Counted from the stretch's first letter, positions 9,754 through 19,853 are shown. The stretch: 64,000 nt of DNA from Ensifer sp. LCM 4579 (GCF_001854885.1 NZ_MDDV01000014.1:34945-98944), one strand, 5' to 3'. The notes: generated by a model not told the origin, from the letters alone. Program-made: numbers and translations.

Positions 9754-10895
9754 TTCTGCGCCTCCCGCTTTGCCGGCAAGGCTTTGGGGAAAATGGTGGT
9801 GCCCTCCCCCCGGCTCTTGGGGATCTCTTTTCCGCGCGGAACCGAGGAGACACGCTGCATTGGATCTGCTTCCGTCTCTTCGCCGGTCATCGGTGCTATG
9901 CGCGAGATGAGGCTGCTGAACCAGTTGTTGACGAGAACGGCGCCCACCACGATGACACCCATGATCGTCGTGTAGAGGAACCCTGGTGCGGAGATAAGCA
10001 CGAGGCCTGTCTGGATGGTGGCCAGCACGATGGCGCCCATCATCGCGCCGATTGCGGATCCGTAGCCACCCGAAAGGAGCGTTCCGCCGATCACGGACAC
10101 CGCAACAGCCTGGAGTTCAATGCCGGTTCCACGCATGGCATCCACGCTAGCGAACCGTGCGACCTGCATGACGCCGACGATACCCGCAAGGGCGCCGGAC
10201 AACATGAATGCGATAACGGTCGTGCGTGTCACATTGACGCCGAGATTGTGGGCAGCTCTCGGATTTTGACCGACGGCCTGAATCCAATTTCCGAGGCGCG
10301 TTCTAAGCAGCAAAATCGTCGCAAGAGCGGTGATCAGAACGAACCAGACGAGGGACATTCTCATGCCACCGAAGAGCATCGGTCCAGCGATGATGTTGGA
10401 GACTGTGCGTGGCATGTCGACTGCCTTGGGAAAGCCACCGGTAAAGGCGAGAAGCATGCCGCGGTAGACGAGAGACGTACCGAGCGTGATGATGAACGAA
10501 TGAATGCCGGTGCGGGTCTGGAGAATGCCGTTGATCAGGCCGAGCAGGGTTGCCCCGACGACCGCCAGAACAATTGCCAAAACCGGCGACAGACCGAAGT
10601 CGTTCATCAAGGTGACGACGAAGAAGGAAGCCAGGCCGAGGATCGCGCCGACCGACAAGTCGAAATGACCGGCGATCAACAGGATCGTCATGCCGATGCT
10701 GACAATGCCCAATTCGGCCGCAACACTGCTGATCGAGGCAAGGGTCGGGATCGTCCAAAACAACGGCGTCATAGAGCTGAAGACGGCAACCACGACGATC
10801 GCGGCGCCGACCGCGGTGAATTCAGGTCGCAACAGGAGTTCACGGGCCCACTCTGCTGCTTCCCTTGAACGACTAGACATGAGTTTCTGAGACAT
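9750..10895 (-). CDS. ABC transporter permease, RbsC/FrcC type
   Basis: Inner-membrane permease of a sugar-type importer with eight or more hydrophobic segments across residues 25-340 and the family landmark GHFDLSVGAILGL. The last 40 or so residues form an unusually long, hydrophilic, Pro/Lys-rich cytoplasmic tail (after NNWFSSLISRI). The first ATG at 10895 has only a weak ribosome site; a second ATG at 10880 is possible. It lies between the binding-protein and ATPase genes in one minus-strand operon. Confidence 0.92.
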   Translation of the reverse strand: MSQKLMSSRSREAAEWARELLLRPEFTAVGAAIVVVAVFSSMTPLFWTIPTLASISSVAAELGIVSIGMTILLIAGHFDLSVGAILGLASFFVVTLMNDFGLSPVLAIVLAVVGATLLGLINGILQTRTGIHSFIITLGTSLVYRGMLLAFTGGFPKAVDMPRTVSNIIAGPMLFGGMRMSLVWFVLITALATILLLRTRLGNWIQAVGQNPRAAHNLGVNVTRTTVIAFMLSGALAGIVGVMQVARFASVDAMRGTGIELQAVAVSVIGGTLLSGGYGSAIGAMMGAIVLATIQTGLVLISAPGFLYTTIMGVIVVGAVLVNNWFSSLISRIAPMTGEETEADPMQRVSSVPRGKEIPKSRGEGTTIFPKALPAKREAQK

Positions 10896-10961
10896 CTTAA
10901 AACCAATCCAATCAGGAACGAGGCCCCGGCAGTGAGTTCAAGGCCGAGACCTCGGACCGCG

Positions 10962-11966
10962 TTACCGGTAACCCGCTGAGACAAGCGGAGCGACTTTGTC
11001 GATGTTGGATTGGTCGATGATGGCAGGACCTGTCAGGAACGCGTTCGCCGGAACGAGCCCGTACTTCAGATAGTGTGCCATCAACAGGACCGGCATGTAG
11101 CCCCGCCAGTATTGCTGTTGGTCGATTGTGAAACTGAGCTTGCCAGACTTGATCGCCGCGACACCTGTCTCATCCAGATCCCAGCCTGCGAGCGCAAGAT
11201 CAGACCGCTCGGCCCTTTCCTTCGCCTCCAGATAGGGAGCGATCGGCGAACAGGCGGAGACCATCGCTTTGGTGTCCGGATGGGCACGAAGATAGTTGCT
11301 CATCGTTTCGGCGATCTGGCCTGGATCCAGGGTGAGTTCCTGCACCTCGGCCGAGACATTCGCCGCCTTCAGCGTATCGACGACACCGGCCGCGCGCGGC
11401 TGACATGTGGCGCTGTCGCCTGGCTGGGGATTACCCACGACGACGTGGCCAGATTTGATGGTTTCCAAGAGCTTCTTGGCGATCACGACCCCGCCGGCAT
11501 ATTCGTCGGCGCCTACATGGAAGAGGAAAGGATCATTCGGATCGCGGAGCTCCGTTCCCTTTCCGGCCTGCGGACCCAAGGCACTGCCGAAAGCGATCCC
11601 CTGGGCTTTGCCCTGCTCGATGACGTCATAATAGGCTTTGTCATCGCCAATGCCGTTGATGATGATCCCATCCGCTCCGGACGCCATGGCGGCGGTGATG
11701 GTTTCCACTTGAGCCGGGAGCGTCGAGTTGCTGGGAAAAACATAAGTAAAATCCACTCCCAACTCGCGCGCCGCATCCTCCGCCCCCTTGTTGAGATAGG
11801 CGAAGAAGCCGGTAGGCGCCGCGACGCCAACGTGAACGATCTTCAAGCGCTGCTCTTCGGCCGATGCGACCGCTGCTGCACATGCAAGGCCGATGATCGC
11901 GATTGACAGGCTGCCGAGAAACGAGCGCCGTCTTTTGGAGGGGGTGGTGTGAATATCGATGTCCAT
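10962..11966 (-). CDS. Periplasmic substrate-binding protein, RbsB-like
   Basis: First gene of the importer operon. Residues 1-36 form a signal peptide: the basic KRRR, a hydrophobic core and cleavage after AVASA. The mature protein has the two-lobed periplasmic-binding-protein fold typical of LacI/RbsB relatives (KIVHVG, ADGIIING, GWDLDETGVAAI). It binds the transported ligand, which could be a sugar or another small polar molecule. The neighbouring amidohydrolase and hydrolases hint at a nitrogen-containing or cyclic compound. It is divergent from the LacI-type regulator, with 113 bases between. Confidence 0.92.
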   Translation of the reverse strand: MDIDIHTTPSKRRRSFLGSLSIAIIGLACAAAVASAEEQRLKIVHVGVAAPTGFFAYLNKGAEDAARELGVDFTYVFPSNSTLPAQVETITAAMASGADGIIINGIGDDKAYYDVIEQGKAQGIAFGSALGPQAGKGTELRDPNDPFLFHVGADEYAGGVVIAKKLLETIKSGHVVVGNPQPGDSATCQPRAAGVVDTLKAANVSAEVQELTLDPGQIAETMSNYLRAHPDTKAMVSACSPIAPYLEAKERAERSDLALAGWDLDETGVAAIKSGKLSFTIDQQQYWRGYMPVLLMAHYLKYGLVPANAFLTGPAIIDQSNIDKVAPLVSAGYR

Positions 11967-12025
11967 GTTGTTCCATCCTCTGGTGGGCCACTTCGTGGCT
12001 TCTATAACGCCCTGATGCTAGACTG

Positions 12026-12068
12026 TTGGCATTCCGCTAGAAACATCTATAATGTTGGGAATCCAACA
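12026..12068 (+). promoter_or_regulatory. Sigma70-type promoter with LacI-type operator palindrome
   Basis: TTGGCA at 12026-12031 and TATAAT at 12048-12053, 16 bases apart, form a good promoter pointing at the LacI gene. The palindrome TGTTGGGAATCCAACA at 12053-12068 (half-sites TGTTGG and CCAACA) overlaps the -10 box, the expected transcription start and the ribosome site. A further TGTTGG half-site lies at 12024-12029. This placement fits autorepression and, across 113 bases, co-control of the divergent transporter operon. Confidence 0.6.
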
Positions 12069-12079
12069 GGAATTGCGGA

Positions 12080-13087
12080 ATGGCAGGCAGAAAGGCTTCA
12101 CTTGCGGATGTTGCCACCGCAGCCGGCGTCAGCATCGGGACCGTCGATCGTGTAATTAACGGTCGAGGAAACGTGAAAGCCGAAACGGAACAACGGGTGC
12201 TCGAGTGCGCGCGTGAACTCCGTCTCGATCGGGCGCTAAACCTGCGCCCAACCAGAATCTTGCGACTCGGCGTCGTGTTGCAGACCCGCAGCAATCCGTT
12301 TTACAGGGCGATGGTCGATGCGCTCAAACAATGCGCGTCCGACTATAGCTACCTGAATGTCCAGCTCGTATTCTATTTTTATGAACGATTAACGCATCGC
12401 GACGTGTTGCAGAGCGTCGAGACGGCTGCCCGCGCATGCGACGGCCTTCTCGTAGACGTTTTCGAGCATCCGCAAGTTCGAGAAGTTCTTCAGAAGCTTT
12501 CGGCGTCATTGCCGGTTTTTACGCTGGTTTCGGATGTCCCGGACATAGGAGGCGTCGGCTATATTGGCGTCGACCCTCGGGCCGAAGGCAGAGTGGCCGG
12601 TGAATTGATGGGCCGTTTTCTCGGAAAAGCTGGCGGAGAGATCCTACTGATTACCGGGCTTCAGTCGTTTCACTGCCATGAACAAAGAGAGATGGGATTT
12701 CGCTCGGTCCTCCGCGACCGGTTCCCTAATTGCCCGTTGGCAAAGCTCATCGAGAGCCGAGACGATCGAAATGCCACCGAACTTCTTGTGAAGAGCGCCT
12801 TGGCAGAAAACAGAAATATAGCAGGTATCTACAATATGCCCGTCGGCAGCAGGGAAATAGCTGAAATCCTCCAGAGCATGGGCATGCAGCACGTGACTTT
12901 CATCAGCCATGAGTTGACCGAAGAAAACAGAGGCCTGCTCAAGCAGGGACTGATCGACGCTGTGATCGACCAGGATCGCACGTCGGAAGCACGGGTTGCT
13001 ATTCAGAAATTCCTCGCTCACTACGGCCGGTATGAGGGGCAGATCGGCCCGATCGAGTTTCGCATCTACTTACGCGAAAATTGCTGA
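12080..13087 (+). CDS. LacI-family transcriptional regulator
   Basis: 335 residues. An N-terminal helix-turn-helix of the LacI type (ASLADVATAAGVSIGTVDRVING) is followed by a hinge and a periplasmic-binding-protein-like effector domain (LRLGVVLQTRSNPFY, GYIGVDPRAEGRVAGELM, ILLITG). The ATG at 12080 is preceded by AGGAA at 12068-12072, seven bases away. It is divergent from and probably controls the ABC transporter/amidohydrolase operon through the palindrome overlapping its own promoter. The effector is likely the transported ligand or its breakdown product. Confidence 0.92.
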   Translation: MAGRKASLADVATAAGVSIGTVDRVINGRGNVKAETEQRVLECARELRLDRALNLRPTRILRLGVVLQTRSNPFYRAMVDALKQCASDYSYLNVQLVFYFYERLTHRDVLQSVETAARACDGLLVDVFEHPQVREVLQKLSASLPVFTLVSDVPDIGGVGYIGVDPRAEGRVAGELMGRFLGKAGGEILLITGLQSFHCHEQREMGFRSVLRDRFPNCPLAKLIESRDDRNATELLVKSALAENRNIAGIYNMPVGSREIAEILQSMGMQHVTFISHELTEENRGLLKQGLIDAVIDQDRTSEARVAIQKFLAHYGRYEGQIGPIEFRIYLRENC

Positions 13088-13633
13088 TGCAAGGATATGG
13101 GGTAAAATCAGGACTGGGCTATCTATACCGTAATTTGTGGTGCTCTCTGAGATTTGAGTTACGCGCTTCCACACGCCGACCAACAGCTGAACCGGCGATG
13201 CACCGATTTCCACGTGCCATAGCGTTCTGGTGAAGCGCGCCAGTGCGCCCCGGAACGCAGCGCCCACAAACAGCCGTTGACGAACACCGTCATGGGTCGC
13301 GCGTCCGACCAGGGTCAGCGGCGTTGCCCGGCAACAACGCCGCGATCCGCACCCGCTCGCAAATGTGGCACCCTTTGAAAGGTAGTTCCGTTCAGTCTGC
13401 GTCGGCGCATCCTGTCTCGAGGTCTGGCCAAGATGGAGATCCGCACATGGCGGTTCAATTCGCCCGGTTTCCAAACTGCCGTTCGACTGTCAGGCGAAGA
13501 ACCGTACCCCCACGGGTTTGTCCCAATCTGCAGTCTTCTTTTTGATCGCGATCTTTGGACTAACTTGCCTAAAACGCATAAGAATCGGAGCTGAATTTTC
13601 AACTGATCACATTATCAGTGTCGGCTTCCTGGG
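13088..13633. other. Stretch without a recognisable gene
   Basis: About 550 bases between the LacI gene and transposon remains. Open frames exist on both strands but none has a recognisable domain or start signal. Probably transposon-flanking debris. Confidence 0.45.
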
Positions 13634-13786
13634 CTATGTCGATTTGGCTGCGGCTTTGGTCGGTTTCGGTGGCGGAGGAGGCTCAAGGCTTGCGTCGTCA
13701 ATTTCGATGGCCCGGGCCATCAAGGTGTTGAATTTATCCTCTCGGATACCGCCCTTCTTCTCGTCATGGAGTTTCTTGATGACCAT
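13634..13786 (-). CDS. Small ORF of 50 residues downstream of the resolvase fragment
   Basis: Begins inside the 3' end of the truncated resolvase in another frame. The product is charged at its start (KKLHDEKKGG) and ends in a Pro/Ala/Lys tail (EPPPPPKPTKAAAKS). Composition is protein-like, but there is no obvious ribosome site. It may be the tail of a larger gene cut by the rearrangement that truncated the resolvase. Not recognised. Confidence 0.25.
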   Translation of the reverse strand: MVIKKLHDEKKGGIREDKFNTLMARAIEIDDASLEPPPPPKPTKAAAKST

Positions 13787-14130
13787 TCCGCGAAGACGCC
13801 GAGCATGTCGAAGAACGCCTTCCCGGCGGCGGTGGAGGTATCGACGGGCTGCTCGGTGGCAACAAGATGCGCGCCCTTGGCCTTGAGGCGGTCGACTATC
13901 ACCTGAAGGTCTCGCAAGGATCTGGCCAGCCGGTCGATGCGGGTGATGACAAGAGTTTCACCGGCATGGATGAAGTCGAGAATGGTCATCAGTTGCGGCC
14001 GGCCTTCGAGCGAGGTGCCACTTTTCTGCTCCTCGCGGATGACCTCGCAACCGGCGTTCCTGAGCGCGGCGATTTGCGCCGCAAGGTTCTGGTCTGTTGT
14101 GGATGTACGGGCATATCCGATACGAGCCAT
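13720..14130 (-). pseudogene. Serine resolvase, catalytic N-terminal part only
   Basis: Site-specific recombinase fragment. Residues 1-114 are a serine-resolvase catalytic domain (IGYARTST with the nucleophile Ser, RIDRLARS). Homology stops abruptly after MLGVFAE near 13788, where the conserved FE(T/R)xxxxER helix should follow; the remaining residues up to the stop are unrelated. The DNA-binding C-terminus is absent, so it should not be functional. Its position beside a Tn3-type transposase suggests it was that element's tnpR. Confidence 0.75.
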
Positions 14131-14272
14131 GTCCTATACCATGCAAACTGTTCAATTTGGATGTGCCCTCGTGTCGATTTGTTCAATATCTCAGCAGGAA
14201 CCCAAAATAAACAGGATTCCACAACCTCGAACTGTTCATTGACGACGTTCACTACGGGTATACCCAAAATAC
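14131..14272. other. Possible resolution (res) site of the Tn3-like element
   Basis: The 142 bases between the resolvase start and the passenger gene are AT-richer than their surroundings and hold three spaced copies of TGTTCA (at about 14148, 14179 and 14234). Tn3-family res sites lie immediately upstream of tnpR and contain repeated resolvase subsites, so the location fits. The subsites are not demonstrated. Confidence 0.35.
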
Positions 14273-15841
14273 TCACCACGAAGATCCGCCGCCGGCGTCC
14301 AGTGTGGTCATAACGATATCTTCCATAAGCGGGATGTCCTGTAGAGGATGCTTGTGCATGAGCGCGAAGGCTGCGGCTGCCAGTGCTTTTGACATTCGCT
14401 CCTTCTTAGCCGATTTGAGAATGATCGCGGTTTGCAGAAATCGTCTTGCCCAAATGTCTCGCCGGCCTTCGAGAAAGGCCCAGATCCTTTTTTCAACAAT
14501 CCGCGCCGACCGAGAGCCCTGGATGATGCCGCGTGTTTCCCCTGTGTCTTCAAACCAGCTGTCGGTGAACGGGACGAGCGCATCCAGTGCGGACTCATTG
14601 CGGAGCATCCGATTCAGCTCTGCCGCTGTCGCATTCTGGATTTCCTTTTGCGGATCGACGTGTTCCAGCAAAGCCTGCAGATCCCTTTCCTGGGGCCGCA
14701 ATTGGCTCAGGCTGCAAGCCTCCATGACGTCAATGAAGCCTGGTGCTGGTGGGTGGCCGTTTTCCATCCCATCCGCCAGAGCCGCCTCCAGCAGCAGTTC
14801 GGCAGTCATTCGATCTATTTTGACGCTGTTCGCTTCCTGGCGGGCATAAGAGACGATGTTGGTTGCTTCGCGCTTTGAACGGCAACGAATGACAAAGGCA
14901 TCCTTGATGCCGTATCCGGTCTTTAACAGGATCATCGCGACAAATATCCGGGCTTGCAGTTTTCCCACAATCGTCAGGCCTTGCGCTCCAACACCGTCAG
15001 CGGTGGTCGCCATGACGTCGCTGACGGTCGGCTCTGCCCTGTTTTGATTGGGAGCATCTGCAAGACCTTGTCGCCGAGCCAGCTTGCCGATGTCATCGAC
15101 AGTCGCCCGGGCGGCACTCGCTGGCAACCAGCCACGAATAATCGGCAAATAGGATGCAGTTTCAGGCAGCAGCTCTCCGCGCATGAGCCTTTCTCGCAGA
15201 CCGGCAGCCACGGCCTCCCGGGTCAAGGCTGCACCAGACACCAACCAATAGAGCGCGCAGCGTTCCAAAAAGGGATTATCGAGGCTCATAAGATGATGAA
15301 TAAACCCAGCTTTGGCTTCCTCCGGCATTCCTGCCGTCATCTCATCCAGGCCACTGAAGAACTCATACGCGCCGCCGCCTTCAGCCTCAACTTCTGCCGC
15401 TAAAACGGCAAGCACGCCATCAAGATCCGGCATCGGGACCTCATCGGCGGCACTTTCCCCCTCCGGATCGAGCATCAGTATGTCTGGCACGGGCAGACCG
15501 GCACGCCGATACAAGCCAGCGATTTTCAAACGGTGAAGCGGTTCGAAAGCGTCGGCGGCAATGCGAGCCTTGATCGCCTTCTCCGCATTTTCCAGGAAGA
15601 CCTTTCCATATGGGCTGTCATTCTCGATACCCATTCGCGCCTCATCAAGCAGCAACCCGAACAAGGTTGCCGCGTCCGGATGATCGTCCATGGACTGCAT
15701 AACCTCAGCAACAATGGCGTCGCAGGCCATGCCATCGGCCAGGAGATCATGCTTTGCTCTCTCGAAGCAGAATTGGAACTGTGCCGACGACAACCCGTGC
15801 TGGTAGAGAACATTCAGGCATGCTTCAGCAATCTTGACCAT
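14273..15841 (-). CDS. Hypothetical protein carried by the Tn3-family element
   Basis: 522 residues, no domain that I recognise. It starts 14 bases after the transposase stop, with GGAG six bases before the ATG at 15841 (an earlier ATG at 15853 is less well placed). The N-terminal third is acidic and helix-rich; the rest is mixed alpha-helical without membrane segments or metal motifs. The frame is intact although the adjoining transposase is broken. Tight coupling to tnpA suggests it is an accessory gene of the transposon, not a random neighbour. Confidence 0.6.
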   Translation of the reverse strand: MVKIAEACLNVLYQHGLSSAQFQFCFERAKHDLLADGMACDAIVAEVMQSMDDHPDAATLFGLLLDEARMGIENDSPYGKVFLENAEKAIKARIAADAFEPLHRLKIAGLYRRAGLPVPDILMLDPEGESAADEVPMPDLDGVLAVLAAEVEAEGGGAYEFFSGLDEMTAGMPEEAKAGFIHHLMSLDNPFLERCALYWLVSGAALTREAVAAGLRERLMRGELLPETASYLPIIRGWLPASAARATVDDIGKLARRQGLADAPNQNRAEPTVSDVMATTADGVGAQGLTIVGKLQARIFVAMILLKTGYGIKDAFVIRCRSKREATNIVSYARQEANSVKIDRMTAELLLEAALADGMENGHPPAPGFIDVMEACSLSQLRPQERDLQALLEHVDPQKEIQNATAAELNRMLRNESALDALVPFTDSWFEDTGETRGIIQGSRSARIVEKRIWAFLEGRRDIWARRFLQTAIILKSAKKERMSKALAAAAFALMHKHPLQDIPLMEDIVMTTLDAGGGSSW

Positions 15842-15855
15842 TATCGTCTCCAAAA

Positions 15856-18800
15856 TTATGCCGCCAGCCGATCAAAATCGATCCGACTATTCAAGTCGAG
15901 ATCGAAACGGCCATAAGGATTGACGTGACTGTAGATGAGCGGCGTGAGGCCGCGATAGTCCTCCTCTGTCATGCGGCCAGCCCATTTCGGTTCCACCAGC
16001 ACGGTCTGAAGCATGCGTGTGTTCACGTAGACCAGTGACGCCTGCAGCAGATGCAAAGCCAGAGCGGAAATCTCTTGCTCATCGATCCGGTTCGTAGCGA
16101 TCTCGCCGCCCTTGCCGAAGAAGACGAAGCCATTGGCGCTGTTCCAGTTTTCGACGACATTCAGCCCTTCGTGGATTTCCCGGCGGAATGCCTCCTGGCG
16201 AAGATAGCGGCACAAGAATATCGTCTTGATCGCGCGGCCGAGCTCACTCAGCGCCTTGTAGGTCGGGTGCATCACTTCGGCACGGGCGAACCGGCGCAAG
16301 ATGGCCTCCGGGTCCGCCGTTCTGGTCTAGCGGCGGTGTATTTGACCATCTCGTCATATTGCTGCTCAATCTCCTCCCAGTTGATCGCGCTGGAAAGGAT
16401 CGGCAAGAGATTCGGCAATCGCGCACGCATCGCCGCGTCCGGGATCGCCAGCTTCTGGCGGGCAATACCCTTAAAGCGTGGGGCGAGTTCAAAACCGAGA
16501 AGGCGGCAAAACGCGAAGCCGACGGCGCTTTGACCATGACTGTCGACATATTGGCGCTGGATTTCCATATCTGTGCAATGACGAAGTACGCCTTCTATCA
16601 TGGAGGCGACCTCAGACGAGGAGCATCGCTTCAACTGCGAATAGACGCAGGTTGCGCGCTTCTCGACGTGCCAGTAGATCATGACACCTCGGCCGCCGTA
16701 GCGGGCATTTCCGTCATCAGGTTGCGGTCCCATGCTCCGAACTTCGTGGAATCAGACGCGCACGCCGTACCCGCGTCACCCCAGACCGCCGCGTTGCGGA
16801 TCGACAATGTCGCGTTCGCCACCCGTGCGCAGGCCTCCCTCAGCGCCGGCGCATGGATGAAGCGGCGGTGAACATGCAGCAGCTCGTCGTAGCTGACATC
16901 AGGTGTCGCGCCGGCGACCCGCTTGAGTCCGGCATTCGTGCCGAGACCGTAAAGGCACAGCAGAAGCCGTCGATCCAACGCCTCGCGCGACAGAGCAACT
17001 CTCGACGCCGATGTTTCGAAGGCCTCCAGCAGACCGGTATCAAGGGCGGCTTCCTTCAGCACGTCGAGCAATCCTGTCATCGGCCAGCGCTGACCGATCT
17101 CGCCCTTGATCGCTTCAAGCCCCTTCGGCTCCGGAAGAGGCTTGAACGGTGTAACCGATATGCGGTTTTCGCCCCGCCACAGCAGCCGGACCTTGCCGTT
17201 TTGTGGGATCGTTTCGTTCAGAAGCAGTAACTCGTGCTCAAGCTCCTGGCGAATGCCGGCTGTGAACGCTCGCGCGTCTGGGGTCAGGTTGAGGCCGGAA
17301 TAATAAGCGTCACGCCGGATTTCGAAGTCCCTGGAGATCGTCGTCGGGATTGCGATAGCGGTCTGCGCCGACGACCCAGATCTCCTTGGAGCGGATGCGG
17401 TCACGCAACTGGGTGAGAACGCAAAGCTCGTAGCTGATCCGGTTCACACGGCCATCGTCATCGATGACCGAACTGCGCCATCTGGCCGGAATAACCTCGT
17501 CAATCGGCACATCCTGCATCGGCACAAACCGGCAGCCATCATCCACCTTGCTCCTGATCCAATCCAGCGCCACTAGCACCGGACGCCACACGGTATTGTT
17601 CGACCGGAATTCCAGAACCGAAAGCAGACTGGGCAGCATGCGCCGGTAATGACTGGCCCAGGACGAGCGCATCACCCTATATATGCGCCGGTCGAGAGCC
17701 CCTTTCGCCTGGCTCTCCTTGACGATCGCCGCCAGCTTGTCCTTGCCGACGATCGGGAAAATGACATCGCAGACGCGCCCCGCGGGCTCGTTGATCGACG
17801 CGCTGGCAATCTCAACCAGCAATCTTTCCTTGCCATAGACCCGCTCGATATCCTTCGCGATATCGCTCACCATGCGTTTCGAGCGCGTCCCAATCTTGTG
17901 GACCGTCTCGGTCAGCAGATCGACCATGGCGTCCGTGAGCTGCGCTTCCCGCGACAAAAGACAAATCGCGTAGAGGCCGATTTGCCTGGCCGGCGTGTGT
18001 CGCCGCATCTCCCAGGCCTTTTCGCCGGCGACACGGCGGACAATCTGCTCCACCCATGCCTTGCCGATCGTCGACAAGATATCTCGTGGCAGATCAAGTT
18101 TCTGAATGAAGGCAAGTTTCGCCGTCATGCTGAGGATGTCGTCGAGTGACGCCTGGCCAGCATCACCCCTCATCGTATTGAAGCCTGTCTGGCCGTCCGG
18201 ATCAGCGATAGAAGCTTCCAGCAATGCGACCGTGCTTGCTGAAAGGCGAGCGCTCACCCCGGTCAACCAATTGTCGAGATACTGTTGCCGCTGCGAACGC
18301 ACCAGGCGTTCCAGTTCCTTATGCGACGGGCCGTATATGCAACGGTCCCGGCACCACAGAAAAACCTGCTCGAGCATGGCGCCAACCGATTGCCCGGTTG
18401 GACACAGTTCGCCCGCGATCCATAATGTCAGCTCTGCCCGAGCGGCGCGCTGCAGCCGCCGAAAGCCGAGATACTGCAATATCTCGGCGCAATGCCGGCG
18501 CGCGGTACGACCACCAAAATCGTATTCGCTCGGGGTATCGTCATCAAATCCAAGCTGCTCGGCCAGGTATGAGATACCATCGGCAGGGATTGCGCTGCGA
18601 TCCTGTACGAAGAAGCCGTAGGCCATGAAAAACTTCAGCTGCGCCGCCAGCCCAAGGCGCGCCGATACCGGCTTGCCGGTCACAAATTCCATATCAGAAA
18701 AACTCAGGCTCCAGCGGCTGACCAAATCTTCATGCGAAAGGCTCAAACTCGTCACTCCACTCCATAGATCGGAGCGAAATGTCGTCCCCCGGCAAATCAC
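15856..18800 (-). pseudogene. tnpA: Tn3-family transposase TnpA, broken by three frameshifts
   Basis: DDE transposase of the Tn3 family, about 980 residues in total. The reading runs 18800 to about 17345, shifts frame to about 16690, shifts again to about 16310, and ends in a fourth segment at 15856. The catalytic residues remain visible in separate frames: Asp in ASDSTKFG, Asp in YVDSHGQS and Glu in NVVENWNSA near [10 protein letters not shown]. The C-terminus [15 protein letters not shown] is typical. With three shifts it cannot make a full protein. The 5' end is uncertain; a TTG-initiated start at SLSHEDLV is possible. Confidence 0.9.
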
Positions 18801-18870
18801 ACGTCAATCACCGCGGCAGTGTTCCCACAACGTTCTTCAACTTGGCCAAAATCAGCTTCGAGCCGACAGG

Positions 18871-19143
18871 GCCGAGTTCGAGCGGGCGCTGATCGTGGAA
18901 CGGACGAAAGCCGGACTGGAAGCGGCTCGTGCCCGTGGTCGCAATGGCGGGCGCCCTTTTAAAATGACGCCGGCGAAACTGCGCCTCGCCCGCGCTGCCA
19001 TGGGCCAGCCGGAGACGAAGGTCGCCGATCTTTGCGCCGAGCTCGGCGTCACCCGGCAGACGCTGTATCGATTTGTTGGCCGTAAAGGCGAATTGCGAGC
19101 CGATGGTGAAAAATTGCTCGCCCGACACAAGCGTGGAATCTGA
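18871..19143 (+). pseudogene. Serine recombinase, C-terminal fragment
   Basis: Begins abruptly at AEFERALIVERTKAGLEAA, the helix that follows the catalytic domain in resolvase/invertase proteins. It then continues GRNGGRP and a helix-turn-helix (VADLCAELGVTRQTLYRF). The catalytic domain is missing, and upstream sequence in the same frame is unrelated. It faces the opposite way to the N-terminal resolvase fragment at 13720-14130 and belongs to a different subfamily, so the two are not halves of one gene. It borders the right end of the Tn3-like element. Confidence 0.7.
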
Positions 19144-19369
19144 GTCATGTGGGGCAGAGATCTTCGCGCCTTCTCCGGCCGCTCTCGAGCGCCGTTGCAG
19201 TCATTGGCGCCCGGCATGATGATTGGCTCGATTGAGCCCGGTCCAGCAGTTCCCGCCCCGGACGACCGCTGTGCGCCCTCATCCCGGTCATTGAACTGAC
19301 TATGGCGGCGTTCCAGAAGCGGACACCCGAGCGCCTAGACGAGGTGGCAGGTTTGCGCCGAAGCGGCTG

Positions 19370-19762
19370 TCATCTCAACATCCGCTTTGCCTCTTCTTCA
19401 TACGACGCCCGATGGGCCTCGATTTCGCTTATATGGTCCAGCACCCAGGCCCCGACTTGGATGAGCGGCACCGCGAGCGACTGGCCCAGATTGGTCAGGC
19501 CATACTCGACCTGAGGCGGTATGGTCGGATAGACCTTGCGCGTCACCATCCCGTCCGCTTCCAGCGCCTTCAGGGTGCGGGTGAGCATCTGCTGGGAAAT
19601 CCCACCTATCATTCGTTTCAACTCGTTGAAGCGCCGCGGCTGGTCGACAAGCATCATGATGGTGAGGATCGTCCATTTGTCGCCAATTCGGCTGAGGATC
19701 GCGTTGACCTTCCGGCAATCAGGGTTGGTGCCAGGGGTATTTGGAGGGGCAGGCATATGCAT
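19370..19762 (-). CDS. HxlR-family transcriptional regulator
   Basis: Small winged-helix regulator of about 130 residues. It has the family core Cys near the N-terminus (NPDCRKVNAILSRIGDKWTILTIMML) and the wing region PRRFNELKRMIGGISQQMLTRTLKALEADGMV. The start at 19762 (MHMPAPP) has GAGG nine bases upstream; 19756 is an alternative. HxlR proteins often sense redox or electrophile stress through the conserved Cys and control a divergent oxidoreductase. Here the divergent SDR-like gene at 19854 is the natural target. Confidence 0.88.
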   Translation of the reverse strand: MHMPAPPNTPGTNPDCRKVNAILSRIGDKWTILTIMMLVDQPRRFNELKRMIGGISQQMLTRTLKALEADGMVTRKVYPTIPPQVEYGLTNLGQSLAVPLIQVGAWVLDHISEIEAHRASYEEEAKRMLR

Positions 19763-19853
19763 GTGACTAGGCCTCGAAAATATGCGTTCTTGCGGCATTC
19801 GAGTCAGTATCTCATATCTGGTCAGCAAAACATACCACCCTCAGGAGTACGTT

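Noticed and set aside
9732..10868. 378-codon plus-strand frame opposite the ABC permease
   Set aside because: Highly charged His/Asp/Arg-rich translation typical of an antisense shadow; the minus-strand permease is unmistakable.
13720..19143. A single inversion splitting one resolvase gene into the pieces at 13720-14130 and 18871-19143
   Set aside because: Positions and orientations would allow it, but the N-terminal piece belongs to the IGYARTSTTDQ type and the C-terminal piece to the FERALIVERTKAGLEAARARG type, so they do not look like halves of one protein.
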